Below are positions 27,567 to 36,794 of a stretch of DNA of 64,000 nt, piece by piece. Under the pieces are notes generated by a model. The model worked only from the letters and a program-made list of their open reading frames with translations. It did no database searches and had not been told where the DNA came from. The position numbers were made by a program, and so were the translations under genes. Position 1 is the stretch's first letter, and every line of letters begins with the position of its first letter. The DNA lies in the NCBI RefSeq assembly GCF_003991225.1, contig NZ_JTFC01000031.1, positions 620,001-684,000 of the forward strand, given 5' to 3'. The stretch comes from Candidatus Kurthia intestinigallinarum (lineage in GTDB: Bacteria > Bacillota > Bacilli > Bacillales_A > Planococcaceae).

Positions 27567-28202
27567 ATGAGAGAAAATTACCTAACATTAAAATCCTCTG
27601 CAAGCGACGAAATCATCATTTCAAAATCACGTTTCATTGCACACTGTGCTCGTGTGGAAACAGAAGAACAAGCGCAAGCATTTATTGAGCGTATTAAAAA
27701 AGAGCATCGTAGCGCCAATCACAACTGCTCTGCCTACCTAATCGGCGAGCATGACCAAATCCAAAAAGCAAGCGACGACGGTGAGCCAAGTGGTACAGCT
27801 GGTGTCCCAATGCTTGAAGTTTTAAAGAAACAGCACTTAAAAGATACTGTAGTAGTTGTTACCCGTTACTTTGGGGGTATTAAACTTGGCGCAGGTGGAT
27901 TAGTGCGCGCATACGGAAAAGCAACAACTGTAGGTATTGATGCCTCTGGTGTTGTAGAACGTAAATTACACCATGAGCTAAAAGTAATTGCTGATTACAC
28001 ATTGCTCGGAAAGTTAGAAAATGAACTTCGCAATTCTACCTATATACTAGACCACATTGATTATGCTGAAAACGTCGAACTGACCGTACTTGTTCCTAAA
28101 GAACAGGACGAGCTATTCCAGTCTTGGATGACCGACCTTTCGAATGGACAAACGCAAATCGATTATGTAAAGTCCATATTTTTAGAGTTTGACCGTACTT
28201 AA
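27567..28202 (+). CDS. yvyE: YigZ/IMPACT family protein
   Basis: A 211-residue protein with UPF0029/IMPACT N-terminal domain (~1-130; motifs HRSANHNCSAYLIG, DDGEPSGTAGVP, VVVVTRYFGGIKLGAGGLVRAYG) and the smaller C-terminal DUF1949 domain. The biochemical role is not settled; it is always found next to degS or the LCP gene in Bacilli. ATG preceded by ACTAGGAG. Confidence 0.95.
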   Translation: MRENYLTLKSSASDEIIISKSRFIAHCARVETEEQAQAFIERIKKEHRSANHNCSAYLIGEHDQIQKASDDGEPSGTAGVPMLEVLKKQHLKDTVVVVTRYFGGIKLGAGGLVRAYGKATTVGIDASGVVERKLHHELKVIADYTLLGKLENELRNSTYILDHIDYAENVELTVLVPKEQDELFQSWMTDLSNGQTQIDYVKSIFLEFDRT

Positions 28203-28308
28203 AATTCGTTTTACGGATTTCTTATTGCATAGTATAATAATATCCGTTGTATAATACGAATATTTTTAGAATTTTCAACCATTTCCCCTTACAAAGGAGC
28301 TTGACTAT

Positions 28309-29478
28309 ATGCCAGAGAAGAAGAAAGGCACTAGACAACAAGCCCGGAGCAGCTCATCTACTTCTACGTCAAAGGCAAAATCGCATGCGAAATCTCGCAC
28401 ATCGAAAAGCCAAGAGCGTAAGAAGAAAGAGAAAGAATCAGGTGGCTGTCTTTGGAAAATCTTGCTTGTTGTCTTAATTTTGCTGTTGACATTTGGCGGC
28501 GGCTATATTTACTACCTATTTCATTCAGGTAAAAAAGCTGCTGAGAATGCGTACGTCGAGAATTCTCGTACAAAATCGGAGTTACGTGATGAAAGCGTTC
28601 AGCCACTAACAGACAATATTTCCATCATGATCGTCGGCATTGACGATAGTGAAAAACGCAGCCAAGGCGAAGGCAACTCACGCTCAGATGCTCTCCTTGT
28701 CGCAACACTGAATAATAAAGATAAATCTATCAAACTAGTAAGTATTCCGCGTGATTCTTACGTGTACATTCCAACTGTTGGTTACAAAGATAAAATCACA
28801 CATGCCCATGCATACGGTGGCATTGATGCAACACGTGAAACCGTTGAAGGCCTACTGAATGTGCCGATTGACTACTATTTCCGTGTAAACTTTGATGCCT
28901 TCATTGAAATCGTTGATGCACTTGGTGGCGTGACAGTCGATGTCCCTTATGAAATTAATGAGCTCGACGAAAACGATAAGCGCACAGTTCACTTAATGCC
29001 AGGTACACAAGAAGTGAATGGCCGCGAAGCTTTAGCACTTGCACGTACCCGTCACCAAGATAGCGATGTCGAGCGCGGCAAGCGCCAGCAAATGATTTTA
29101 GAAGCCATTGCGTCAAAAGCAACATCTGTCACATCATTTACAAAATACGATAAAGTATTAGCAGCTGTCGGCAATAATATGCAAACAGATATGACATTTG
29201 ATGAAATGAAATCATTATTCGCATACCTACAAAACGGCATGCCAAACATCGATTCCCTATCACTCAAAGGCAGTGATGATATGTCGAGCGGCATTTATTA
29301 CTATCTACTACAAGATGATAGCTTGCTCGAAACACGTCAAACATTACAAAAGCATTTAGGCTTAACGATAGATACGAAGCTTAATCTTTCAGAAGATGAA
29401 GAAGTAATAGAAGAGCCTACAACTGAACAAAATACTGGATTCCAAAGCAACTATAATAGCTCTGGCTCTGGTAATTAA
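28309..29478 (+). CDS. LytR-CpsA-Psr wall polymer ligase
   Basis: A 389-residue LCP protein (TagTUV type). A very basic Ser/Lys-rich cytoplasmic tail (1-47) precedes a transmembrane helix (~49-70); the catalytic LCP domain (~100-290) contains NISIMIVGIDD, SRSDALLVATL, LVSIPRDSYV and ALALARTRHQDSDVERGKRQ. LCP enzymes move wall teichoic acid or other polymers from undecaprenyl phosphate to peptidoglycan. It lies near tagO and downstream of yvyE, as in B. subtilis. The tail is Asn/Ser-rich. Confidence 0.94.
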   Translation: MPEKKKGTRQQARSSSSTSTSKAKSHAKSRTSKSQERKKKEKESGGCLWKILLVVLILLLTFGGGYIYYLFHSGKKAAENAYVENSRTKSELRDESVQPLTDNISIMIVGIDDSEKRSQGEGNSRSDALLVATLNNKDKSIKLVSIPRDSYVYIPTVGYKDKITHAHAYGGIDATRETVEGLLNVPIDYYFRVNFDAFIEIVDALGGVTVDVPYEINELDENDKRTVHLMPGTQEVNGREALALARTRHQDSDVERGKRQQMILEAIASKATSVTSFTKYDKVLAAVGNNMQTDMTFDEMKSLFAYLQNGMPNIDSLSLKGSDDMSSGIYYYLLQDDSLLETRQTLQKHLGLTIDTKLNLSEDEEVIEEPTTEQNTGFQSNYNSSGSGN

Positions 29479-29552
29479 CGCCAAACAAAAAAATACTATC
29501 TTTCATCTGAATTGGACGGACGCTTTCCTAGGAATCACCGTCAAATTCTTAT

Positions 29553-29600
29553 TAAACCACCTTTTTCCGATATTCACCTGGAGAAAGGTGGTTTAATTTT
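29553..29600 (+). terminator. Possible terminator after the LCP gene
   Basis: AAACCACCTTT pairs with AAAGGTGGTTT, followed by AATTTT. It lies inside the IS remnant, so it may be fortuitous. Confidence 0.35.
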
Positions 29601-29637
29601 GCCAAAATTCACGTATGATCATCGTAGTTGATGTATG

Positions 29638-29685
29638 CTTGAACGGTTTAAACGACAACGTTATTTGTCGTTTAAACCGTTCAAG
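29638..29685. repeat. Perfect 21-base inverted repeat
   Basis: Left arm (29638-29658, starts CTTGAACGGTTT) is exactly repeated in inverse orientation at 29665-29685 around the loop CGTTAT. No T-run follows. The right arm, read on the minus strand, codes the LERFKRQ part of the IS3 remnant, so the left arm is best explained as a fold-back duplication. Confidence 0.9.
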
Positions 29686-30499
29686 ATAAAACGTTTCGCA
29701 CTTTAGACTGGCGTAGAACGCTTCCTCGCCAAGTATTGATACCATTTCATCCATGGATAAATTTGCGTATTATTTTTAACCCCACATGTCTTCATCATTT
29801 AATTCACTAGTACACTAGCTAACTTCATCTCAAATGACTTTCATTTTTATTTCGTATGAATACGTTTTTTTCAACACGGCTTCGCAATTTCGTGATTTCC
29901 TCAGAAAGCGTCTTTTACATACGACATATTTTTCAATAAGTGTCATCTGTAAGTGAATAGGGCTAGAAAAAGGCTAACTATTTGCGCAAAGCTTCCATTC
30001 CATCAAATAATTACGCATCGAGTGGCGATAGTTATGATAACTTTGCACAATCTTTTTGAAAATATCGGCAAAAATCACCCCGTAGCGCTCGATTTTCGCC
30101 CTGTTTCAGTTGTTTTCAGGGCCCGTTTTAGGTAATTTTAGGCTTTATTCGAAGGCTGCAGCTTGCAATAGATCTGTGAAATGGCGCATTTTCTAATGAT
30201 GAAAATAAATGACAGCTTTTTCTCATTCCACTAATCATTCACTGCTAAAATTACCCCGCAGTGCGTCAAAATAGACCTGTTTTTGTCGTTTTCGGGCAAA
30301 AACAGGCCCCCTTCCTTTCTGAATCATGCTAGGAATCTGCTAAAAAATCGTAAATAAAAATTTTCGTTGACAGCTTTATGCAAGATGCGTGATAAACAAG
30401 GATTTTATCCTATATAAATACGCCTGCTTTGGCACATATTTTAAAATATGTTGTAGCCAAAAGACGCTCCTTGAGGTTATGGGCGATTTCAAATGAACG

Positions 30500-30541
30500 A
30501 AAAAAAGAAGGATGACGAATTTATTCTTCGTCATCCTTCTT
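30500..30541 (-). terminator. Terminator after tagO
   Basis: Perfect 15-base stem AAGAAGGATGACGAA with inverse partner and six-base loop; T-run on the minus strand. Confidence 0.92.
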
Positions 30542-30543
30542 CT

Positions 30544-31581
30544 CTACTTTTTTCTTACAAGTTTTAATAATGGCTTGTAACGATTGCCAGCTAAGCCAAT
30601 GACCTCAACAAAAATCTCCAGTGCAATGAGTAGCACGAGGATAAGTAAAATAGCGCCCCACAGCTTTGCCATCGAGAAGATGACCGCTGCTAAACCAAAC
30701 ATCGCCGCAATCCCATAAATAATAATAACGGTTTGACGATGCGTAAAGCCGATACTTAGTAAACGGTGATGCAAATGCGATTTGTCTGGTTGGAAGGGTG
30801 GCTGTTTATTCAGTAAGCGACGTACGATGGCGAAAAACGTATCCGAAATCGGTACTCCTAGCATCACAATGGGAATAACAAGCGACACAAACGTCACATT
30901 TTTAAAGCCCAGTAATGCGAGCACCGAAATCATGAAGCCAAGGAACAATGCGCCTGTATCCCCCATGAAAATCTTTGCAGGATTGAAATTGTAAAATAAA
31001 AAGCCAATACAGCTTACCGCCAGTACAAGTGCCATAACGAGTACGAACGTGTTGCCCATAACGAAGGCCATTGCTGCCAGTGTCACAAGTGCAATCGTTG
31101 ATACCCCTGCTGCTAAACCGTCTAAGCCATCAATTAAATTAATAGCGTTTGTAATACCGACGATCCAAATCAATGTCAGTGGCACACTTAGGTAACCAAA
31201 GTCTAAAATACCGCCGAATGGTAAGTTAATAAAATCAATCTGAATGCCGCCAAAGTAAATAACGATTGCTGCTGCTACTGTTTGGCCTAAAAATTTCGCC
31301 TTTGCAGATAGCTCCAGCATATCATCGACAACACCCGTAATAATAATGATAAACGCACCGATTAAAATGGGAATCATCGCTGGATTTGTCGGTTTTAAAA
31401 TAAGTACAGCTACGAGGAAGGCTAAGAAGATAGCTAAACCACCTATACGCGGCATTATTTTCGCATGCACTTTTCGATGATTAGGCTTGTCAACTGCACC
31501 TATTCGGAAGGCCAGTTTTTTCACAAGAGGTGTGAAAATGATGGATGCGATGAAAGCCGCCGCCAATGACAGGTAAAACAT
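30544..31581 (-). CDS. tagO: Undecaprenyl-phosphate GlcNAc-1-phosphate transferase
   Basis: A 345-residue MraY/WecA-family integral membrane enzyme with ~10 transmembrane helices. Motifs: KPNHRKVH and PRIGGLAI (~37-52), catalytic Asp pair DDMLEL (~86), NAINLIDGLDGLAAG (~145), FMGDTGALFLGF (~205) and HLHHRLLSIG (~270). It starts wall teichoic acid and other wall glycan synthesis on the lipid carrier. The ATG is preceded by AAGGAGATAAGG. An extended -10 promoter lies ~90 bases upstream. Confidence 0.95.
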   Translation of the reverse strand: MFYLSLAAAFIASIIFTPLVKKLAFRIGAVDKPNHRKVHAKIMPRIGGLAIFLAFLVAVLILKPTNPAMIPILIGAFIIIITGVVDDMLELSAKAKFLGQTVAAAIVIYFGGIQIDFINLPFGGILDFGYLSVPLTLIWIVGITNAINLIDGLDGLAAGVSTIALVTLAAMAFVMGNTFVLVMALVLAVSCIGFLFYNFNPAKIFMGDTGALFLGFMISVLALLGFKNVTFVSLVIPIVMLGVPISDTFFAIVRRLLNKQPPFQPDKSHLHHRLLSIGFTHRQTVIIIYGIAAMFGLAAVIFSMAKLWGAILLILVLLIALEIFVEVIGLAGNRYKPLLKLVRKK

Positions 31582-31668
31582 GCCTTATCTCCTTTCCTTC
31601 TATATAAATTTATATTGTTATCTATGTTAAATAGTAGGTTATGCAAATTTTTTCATAAATCATCTTGT

Positions 31669-31677
31669 ATTATAGCA
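31669..31677 (-). promoter_or_regulatory. Extended -10 promoter element of tagO
   Basis: TGCTATAAT on the minus strand is a perfect -10 with the TGn extension, ~90 bases ahead of tagO; the -35 region is poor, as is common with extended -10 promoters. Confidence 0.5.
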
Positions 31678-32112
31678 CGATTCACGTCCGTAGAACACTT
31701 CTCAAAATGTTGTCAACATAGGTGAGAACGTTTTTGACGTCTTTTGGTTGCTGTCTACAGGTTATTTTCCGTCTACTTATCAATAGTCCTTATTTTTTTT
31801 ACAGTTTGTACGAATCACCCATTTTTTTTGGACCGAATGACTTATGGAAAGCCCCTTTTCAACAATTTAAAATTAAAAATGCAATATATAGGTGGCTTTT
31901 GAGATAGTAAAAATCACAAGACAGTAAAATCGCCTTACTCAATTATGTCTAAATATGCTATATAAAGAAATAAAAATTAGTCATTAACACCTTTTTTCGA
32001 TTTATCACACAATTCAACATTTCATTATTCATTTATTCATGTTAGTATATTGAAGTGATTTTATTTACAATTTAATCTAAATTTTCAGACAAAACAAATT
32101 TTTTAAGTTTTT

Positions 32113-32160
32113 CAATCTTCCTGATTTCCAGACTTATTTATCAGAACATTTCGAAGATTG
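32113..32160 (+). promoter_or_regulatory. Stem-loop in brnQ leader
   Basis: CAATCTTC-CTGAT pairs with ATCAG and, after an eight-base bulge, GAAGATTG. It ends just before the ribosome site AAGAGGAG, so it could affect brnQ translation. No terminator T-run, so not a classical attenuator. Confidence 0.4.
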
Positions 32161-32182
32161 CATCACAAGAGGAGTTGTACAT

Positions 32183-33508
32183 ATGACAAAACTTTCATTT
32201 GGAGAAAAAATCTCCGTAGGGTTCATGTTGTTCGCCTTGTTCCTTGGTGCAGGTAATATTATTTTCCCACCACAACTTGGCCAACAAGCAGGTGAACATT
32301 TCTGGGTAGCAATCTTTGCCTTTTTAATTACAGGTGTAGGGCTTCCATTACTAGGCGTTATTACCGTCGCAAAATCAGGCGGCGAACTTGAAGATATGGC
32401 GGGTAAAATTAGCCCGGCATTCGGTATTTTTTTCACAGCCGTTGTTTACTTAACAATCGGGCCATTATTCGCCCTACCTCGTACAGGGACTGTATCGTAC
32501 GAATTAGGTGTGAAGCCATTCCTTTCAGAGACAGCAGCAGCCGCTTCTTGGCCACTTGCTATCTTTACGGTAATTTTCTTCTTATTAACTACATTCTTTG
32601 CACTGAACCCAAGCAAGCTAATCGACCGCGTTGGTAAAATTTTAACGCCAATTCTTCTATTAGTCATTGCAGCGCTTGCAATCAAAGCAATCGTGACACC
32701 AATGGATGGTCCTGGCACAGCGACAGGTTCTTATATCGACAATGCATTCGGTGAAGGCTTCAAACAAGGTTACTTAACAATGGACTTCCTTGCCGCATTA
32801 ATTTTCGGTATCGTGATTATCCAAGCATTAAAAGGTAAAAACGTAACCGAAAAAGCAACAGTCATCAAAACAACAGTATTTGCAGCGTTCGTCGCAGCAA
32901 TCGGCTTAGCACTTGTGTACTTATCACTTGGCTACATCGGTTCTTCAAGTTTCCAAACAATCGGTGCATTTGAGCAAGGCTCAGACATCATTACAAACTC
33001 TGCAAATGCATTATACGGTCAATTCGGGAATATCCTATTAACAGCAGTAATCGTTCTAGCATGTTTAACAACATCAATCGGTTTATTAACAGCGGCATCT
33101 GAGTATTTCAACAAAATCATTCCTGCACTATCTTATAAAAAATGGGTTTGGATTTTCGCGATCTTCACTACATTTATCGCAAACATCGGTTTAGCTCAAT
33201 TAATTACGTTCTCATTACCAGTATTATTCTTCATCTATCCACCAGCAATCATCCTAATGCTTCTAACATTAGCATCTAAATGGTTCGGTGATAGCAAGTA
33301 CGTTTACTTATTCGGTATGCTATTTACAGCAATCTGGTCATTATACGATGGCTTAGCTGCTGCAGGAATTGCTCCAACATGGTATGAAAATATCGTTAGT
33401 GGCATGCCATTATTTGAAATGGGTCTTGGCTGGTTAATCCCAGGTATCATCGGCGCAATTATCGGCTATGTCATTTCACTATTCGTAAACGAAAAAAAAC
33501 ACGCTTAA
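32183..33508 (+). CDS. brnQ: Branched-chain amino acid transporter BrnQ
   Basis: A 441-residue integral membrane protein with ~12 helices. Family landmarks: LFLGAGNIIFPPQLGQQAG at the start, ALPRTGTVSYELGVKPF (~98) and LLTAASEYFNKI (~305). It is a sodium- or proton-coupled importer of Leu, Ile and Val. It has its own leader and terminator, so it is a single-gene unit. Confidence 0.96.
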   Translation: MTKLSFGEKISVGFMLFALFLGAGNIIFPPQLGQQAGEHFWVAIFAFLITGVGLPLLGVITVAKSGGELEDMAGKISPAFGIFFTAVVYLTIGPLFALPRTGTVSYELGVKPFLSETAAAASWPLAIFTVIFFLLTTFFALNPSKLIDRVGKILTPILLLVIAALAIKAIVTPMDGPGTATGSYIDNAFGEGFKQGYLTMDFLAALIFGIVIIQALKGKNVTEKATVIKTTVFAAFVAAIGLALVYLSLGYIGSSSFQTIGAFEQGSDIITNSANALYGQFGNILLTAVIVLACLTTSIGLLTAASEYFNKIIPALSYKKWVWIFAIFTTFIANIGLAQLITFSLPVLFFIYPPAIILMLLTLASKWFGDSKYVYLFGMLFTAIWSLYDGLAAAGIAPTWYENIVSGMPLFEMGLGWLIPGIIGAIIGYVISLFVNEKKHA

Positions 33509-33518
33509 AACTTTTTTA

Positions 33519-33546
33519 AGACGAGGAAAATTCCTCGTCTTTTTTT
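33519..33546 (+). terminator. Terminator after brnQ
   Basis: Ten-base stem AGACGAGGAA/TTCCTCGTCT followed by TTTTTT. Confidence 0.93.
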
Positions 33547-33739
33547 ATTGAGCAAAAGCTGGGTTAGCTTAGAAAATTACAGCTTTAATTAGATTCTCTT
33601 GCAAACGCTTTCAAAAGAAGCGCCGTCCGAACATTCTGTCTATTCTAAAATGCTTGAATTAATCTCTTATTGTGATATATTTGATTCCGTTATGATATGA
33701 ATTCACATTTTCGACAATAAATTAAAGGACGTGACATAT

Positions 33740-35314
33740 ATGAGTTGGACATCGATTTTAGCAATCGTACTGCTTGTTATTATCGCATTGGTCATCTTAG
33801 TGCCGGTCATTTTACTTGGAATCTTCTTCCTTACTGACCGCAAACAAAACCAACATGCAATCTTACGTAACTTCCCCGTTTTAGGACGTATTCGTTATTT
33901 AACTGAAAAAATTGGCCCTGAGCTTCGTCAGTACTTATTCGACGATGATAATAAAGGGAAGCCATTTTCTCGTGAAGATTTCCTTCACATCGTATTACCA
34001 GGTAAATATTTAGGCAGCGTTATTTCATTCGGCTCAAAACGCGATTTCGAAGACAAGGGCTTCTACATTCGCAATGCGATGTTTACAAAGCAAGTCGATG
34101 AAATGCGCGTAGACAATAGTAAAGTTATTGAATCTCAAAAATACATTATGGACCAAGATACATTATTTGGTCGTAAAGAACATGCAGAAACAGTCAAAGT
34201 GAAACCATGGCTATTACCTGAAGAAGATGCGGTCGTATTAGGCCCTAATTGCCGCGAGCCATTCCGCGTACGCTCAATGGTCGGTCAATCTGCCATGAGT
34301 TATGGTGCGCTTGGTAAAAACGCGATTACAGCTCTATCTAAAGGGATTCGTATGGCAGAAGGCTCTTGGATGAACACAGGTGAAGGTGGCGTGTCTCCTC
34401 ACCATTTAGCAGGTGGCACAGACTTAATCGCACAAATCGGTTCTGGCTTATTCGGCTATCGTGATGCACAGGGCGAATTTAGCTTTGAAAAATTAAAAGA
34501 AAAAGCAGCAATCCCACAAGTAAAAGCATTTGAATTAAAACTAGCACAAGGTGCGAAAACACGTGGTGGTCACGTTGAAGGCGATAAAGTAACACCTGAA
34601 ATCGCTGAAATCCGTGGTGTAGAAGTTGGTAAAACGATCAACTCACCAAACCGCTTCCACCAGTTCCATGACCTTGAATCTTTATTTAACTTCATTGAAA
34701 AAATGCGCGCTGAAGCTGGCCTACCAGTCGGCATCAAAATCGTTTTAGGGGCTCCTGAGGATGCAGACGATTTAGCACGCTATATGAAAGAAACTGGTAA
34801 GGGTCCAGACTTTATTACAATCGATGGTGGTGAAGGTGGTACAGGTGCGACCTTCCAAGACCTTGCAGACTCTGTTGGTCTACCACTTCACTCAGCAATC
34901 GTCTTATTAAATGATGCACTCAATAAATACGGTGTGCGTGACCGTGTGAAAATCATCGCCTCTGGTAAATTAATTACGGCCGATAAAGCAGCCGTTGTGC
35001 TTGCGCTTGGTGCTGACTTAATTAATATCGCACGTGGCTTTATGATTTCTGTAGGCTGTATTATGGCACAAAAATGTAGTTCAAATGAATGTCCTGCAGG
35101 TGTCGCAACGACAGATCCAAAACTTCAAAATGGTCTTGTCATCGAAGAGAAAAAATTCCGTGTTACAAACTATATTATCAACTTACGTGAAGGGTTATTC
35201 CGTGTAGCTGCGGCTGCTGGTATTGACTCGCCAACGAAATTTACAGATGACCACATCGTCTTTAAAGATGGCGAAGGTCGCGTATATTCTGTTGAAAACT
35301 TAAAAGCAAAATAA
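33740..35314 (+). CDS. yerD: Membrane-anchored FMN glutamate-synthase-like protein
   Basis: A 524-residue homologue of the GltB FMN/Fe-S synthase domain (archaeal-type). An N-terminal transmembrane helix (~5-30) precedes the (beta/alpha)8 barrel: SAMSYGALGKNAITAL, NTGEGGVSPHH, IDGGEGGTGA (~370) and the cluster region CSSNECPAGVAT (~448). It lacks the amidotransferase domain, so true glutamate synthase activity is doubtful; an electron-transfer or amino-acid oxidoreductase role is possible. The ATG at 33740 is preferred over GTG at 33731 because AAAGGA is properly spaced to it. Confidence 0.9.
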   Translation: MSWTSILAIVLLVIIALVILVPVILLGIFFLTDRKQNQHAILRNFPVLGRIRYLTEKIGPELRQYLFDDDNKGKPFSREDFLHIVLPGKYLGSVISFGSKRDFEDKGFYIRNAMFTKQVDEMRVDNSKVIESQKYIMDQDTLFGRKEHAETVKVKPWLLPEEDAVVLGPNCREPFRVRSMVGQSAMSYGALGKNAITALSKGIRMAEGSWMNTGEGGVSPHHLAGGTDLIAQIGSGLFGYRDAQGEFSFEKLKEKAAIPQVKAFELKLAQGAKTRGGHVEGDKVTPEIAEIRGVEVGKTINSPNRFHQFHDLESLFNFIEKMRAEAGLPVGIKIVLGAPEDADDLARYMKETGKGPDFITIDGGEGGTGATFQDLADSVGLPLHSAIVLLNDALNKYGVRDRVKIIASGKLITADKAAVVLALGADLINIARGFMISVGCIMAQKCSSNECPAGVATTDPKLQNGLVIEEKKFRVTNYIINLREGLFRVAAAAGIDSPTKFTDDHIVFKDGEGRVYSVENLKAK

Positions 35315-35362
35315 TGCCTACTAAAAGAGACGGAGACAAATACGTCCTGTTCCTTTTTTAGC

Positions 35363-35460
35363 GTTCGCAACAAAAAACCGGAACCGCGCCACAGCGCGAT
35401 TCCGGTTTTTCTTATATTCATAAGAGCGGTTGTTTTTACACGTCTATCAAAGCCTCTTTT
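35363..35460. repeat. Dispersed terminator repeat, copy B1
   Basis: About 98 bases closely matching copy B2 at 51146-51245. The core is a stem AAAAACCGGAA(C)CGCGC with inverse partner GCGCGATTCCGGTTTTT, U-rich on both strands, followed by the conserved tail CTTAT-N5-ATAAGAG(C) and GTTGTTTTTA. It serves the convergent yerD and malic enzyme genes as a bidirectional terminator. Confidence 0.85.
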
Positions 35461-35465
35461 TTATG

Positions 35466-36794
35466 TTATCCTTCATGTACCATTTCTTTTAATGCAATAC
35501 GCTCTACCGCCTTAGCAACGATTTTATGCACGTTATGATCAAGTGGTGGTGGTACAAGATCACCATGACGTGTACACTCCACTAGCGCCTCTGCTGCCGC
35601 AACGAGCATCGGATACGTAATATCCTTTGCATTCGCATTTAGTGCCCCTCTAAAAATACCTGGGAACCCTAAAATATTATTCACTAAACGACCATCTGCC
35701 GCATAGGCTGCCCCTGCCGCAATCGCATCCTCTGGAGAAATTTCAGGATAAGGATTTGATAGCGCTAAAATGATTTGTCCCTCGCGTACAAGTGATGGGT
35801 CAATTAAGCCCTTCACACCTGTCGTAGCAATGACGATATCACAATGCGCCATTACTTCTTCTATAGAATTTAGCACATTTCCGCCGTATTGGCGAAGACG
35901 CATGACCGCACTCTCTTGTGGATCCGTACCGTATACTTCACTCACCCCATATGCCATCAGCATTCGACAAATCGCTAGTCCCGCTGCACCTAAGCCAATT
36001 TGACCGACAACCGCATCCTTAATATCAACGCCCGCATAGCGACAAGCAGATAGCGTCGCCGCAAGTGTCACAACCGCTGTCCCATGCTGGTCATCATGCA
36101 TCACTGGAATCGATAAATCTTCTTTTAAGCGCTCCTCAATTTCAAAGCAGTGTGGTGAGCCAATATCTTCTAATAAAATACCGCCGTAGCCCTGTGAAAT
36201 ATGCTTCACCGTTTCAACGACTTCATCTGGGTCACTCGTATCTAATAAAATCGGTACGCCGCTAATACCAGCAAGCTGATCAAATAACACAGCTTTCCCT
36301 TCCATTACAGGCATCCCGGCAACCGGCCCGATATTACCTAAGCCTAAAATCGCCGTACCATCTGTCACGATAGCTACCGTATTCCCGATACTTGTATAAT
36401 AAGATGCCTTCTCAGGTGAACGCTGGATTTCCTCACATACACTCGCTACCCCCGGTGTATAAACGCGGCGTAAATCTTCAATCGAATGTAAATCCATGCG
36501 GCTTGTCATATGAATTTTACCGCCTTCATGCGCTTTTAATACATCATCTGAAATGGCACGTACTTCGATGCCATTGCCAAGCGCATTAATGCTTTTGACA
36601 ATCGTATCAAGTACTGTCGCATCCTCGACCGTACACGTAATGTCACGAATCGTCGTCAGCGTCCCTACCTTTAATGTTTTAATATCACCAATATCGCCAC
36701 CATGCGCCCCAATTACCGTTGTCACTTTCCCGAGATTCCCCGGCTTTGACGGCGTATGAACGATTAGATTACGCATAATATTCTGTCCCACCAT
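35466..36794 (-). CDS. ACT-domain NAD-dependent malic enzyme
   Basis: A 442-residue protein. The N-terminal ACT domain (~8-80: [19 protein letters not shown]) suggests allosteric control by a small ligand. The malic enzyme catalytic part follows with [36 protein letters not shown] and Rossmann GLGAAG, ending [10 protein letters not shown]. It converts malate to pyruvate and CO2 with NAD(P). The ATG at 36794 has GGAGGG seven bases ahead; twelve extra upstream codons were excluded. Monocistronic. Confidence 0.94.
   Translation of the reverse strand: MVGQNIMRNLIVHTPSKPGNLGKVTTVIGAHGGDIGDIKTLKVGTLTTIRDITCTVEDATVLDTIVKSINALGNGIEVRAISDDVLKAHEGGKIHMTSRMDLHSIEDLRRVYTPGVASVCEEIQRSPEKASYYTSIGNTVAIVTDGTAILGLGNIGPVAGMPVMEGKAVLFDQLAGISGVPILLDTSDPDEVVETVKHISQGYGGILLEDIGSPHCFEIEERLKEDLSIPVMHDDQHGTAVVTLAATLSACRYAGVDIKDAVVGQIGLGAAGLAICRMLMAYGVSEVYGTDPQESAVMRLRQYGGNVLNSIEEVMAHCDIVIATTGVKGLIDPSLVREGQIILALSNPYPEISPEDAIAAGAAYAADGRLVNNILGFPGIFRGALNANAKDITYPMLVAAAEALVECTRHGDLVPPPLDHNVHKIVAKAVERIALKEMVHEG

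Larger units (their letters stand above)
29511..29860 (-). pseudogene. Decayed IS3-family transposase 3' end (copy A1)
   Basis: Minus-strand frames give KNNTQI (~29770), then EEAFYASLKCETFYLERF (~29655-29720), matching the ESFF-x-x-LK-x-E block around the last catalytic Glu of IS3-group OrfB, and finally LNHLSPGEYRKKVV-stop (~29551-29600), matching the L-SPV-x-YR end of OrfB. The pieces are in different frames, so the gene is dead. The flank is the same sequence as copy A2 at 55.3 kb, including the GACGGACGCTTTCCT end; here the central ~77 bases of that end element are missing. Confidence 0.6.
29479..30504. other. 1 kb gene-free interval with IS remnants
   Basis: No intact gene between the LCP gene and tagO. 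The first 400 bases hold a decayed IS3-family 3' end and a perfect palindrome (listed separately). From 29.9 to 30.5 kb I see no coding signal; there is a hairpin at about 30276-30305 (CCTGTTTTTG/CAAAAACAGG). The interval is probably insertion-sequence debris. Confidence 0.7.
31582..32182. other. Divergent tagO-brnQ intergenic region
   Basis: AT-rich, 600 bases, no coding signal. It holds the tagO promoter candidate, the likely brnQ promoter and a leader stem-loop. No riboswitch or T-box motif was recognised. Confidence 0.6.

Noticed and set aside
29953-30135. Plus-strand frame in the LCP-tagO gap
   Set aside because: Arg/His-rich random-looking translation without a ribosome site, in a region with no other coding signal.
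32100-32182. Riboswitch or T-box before brnQ
   Set aside because: Only one bulged stem is present; no T-box motif, no terminator and no known aptamer pattern.
35370-35410. GGAACCGCG resembling the T-box motif
   Set aside because: It is half of a symmetrical terminator hairpin between convergent genes, with no specifier stem or downstream amino-acid gene in the right orientation.
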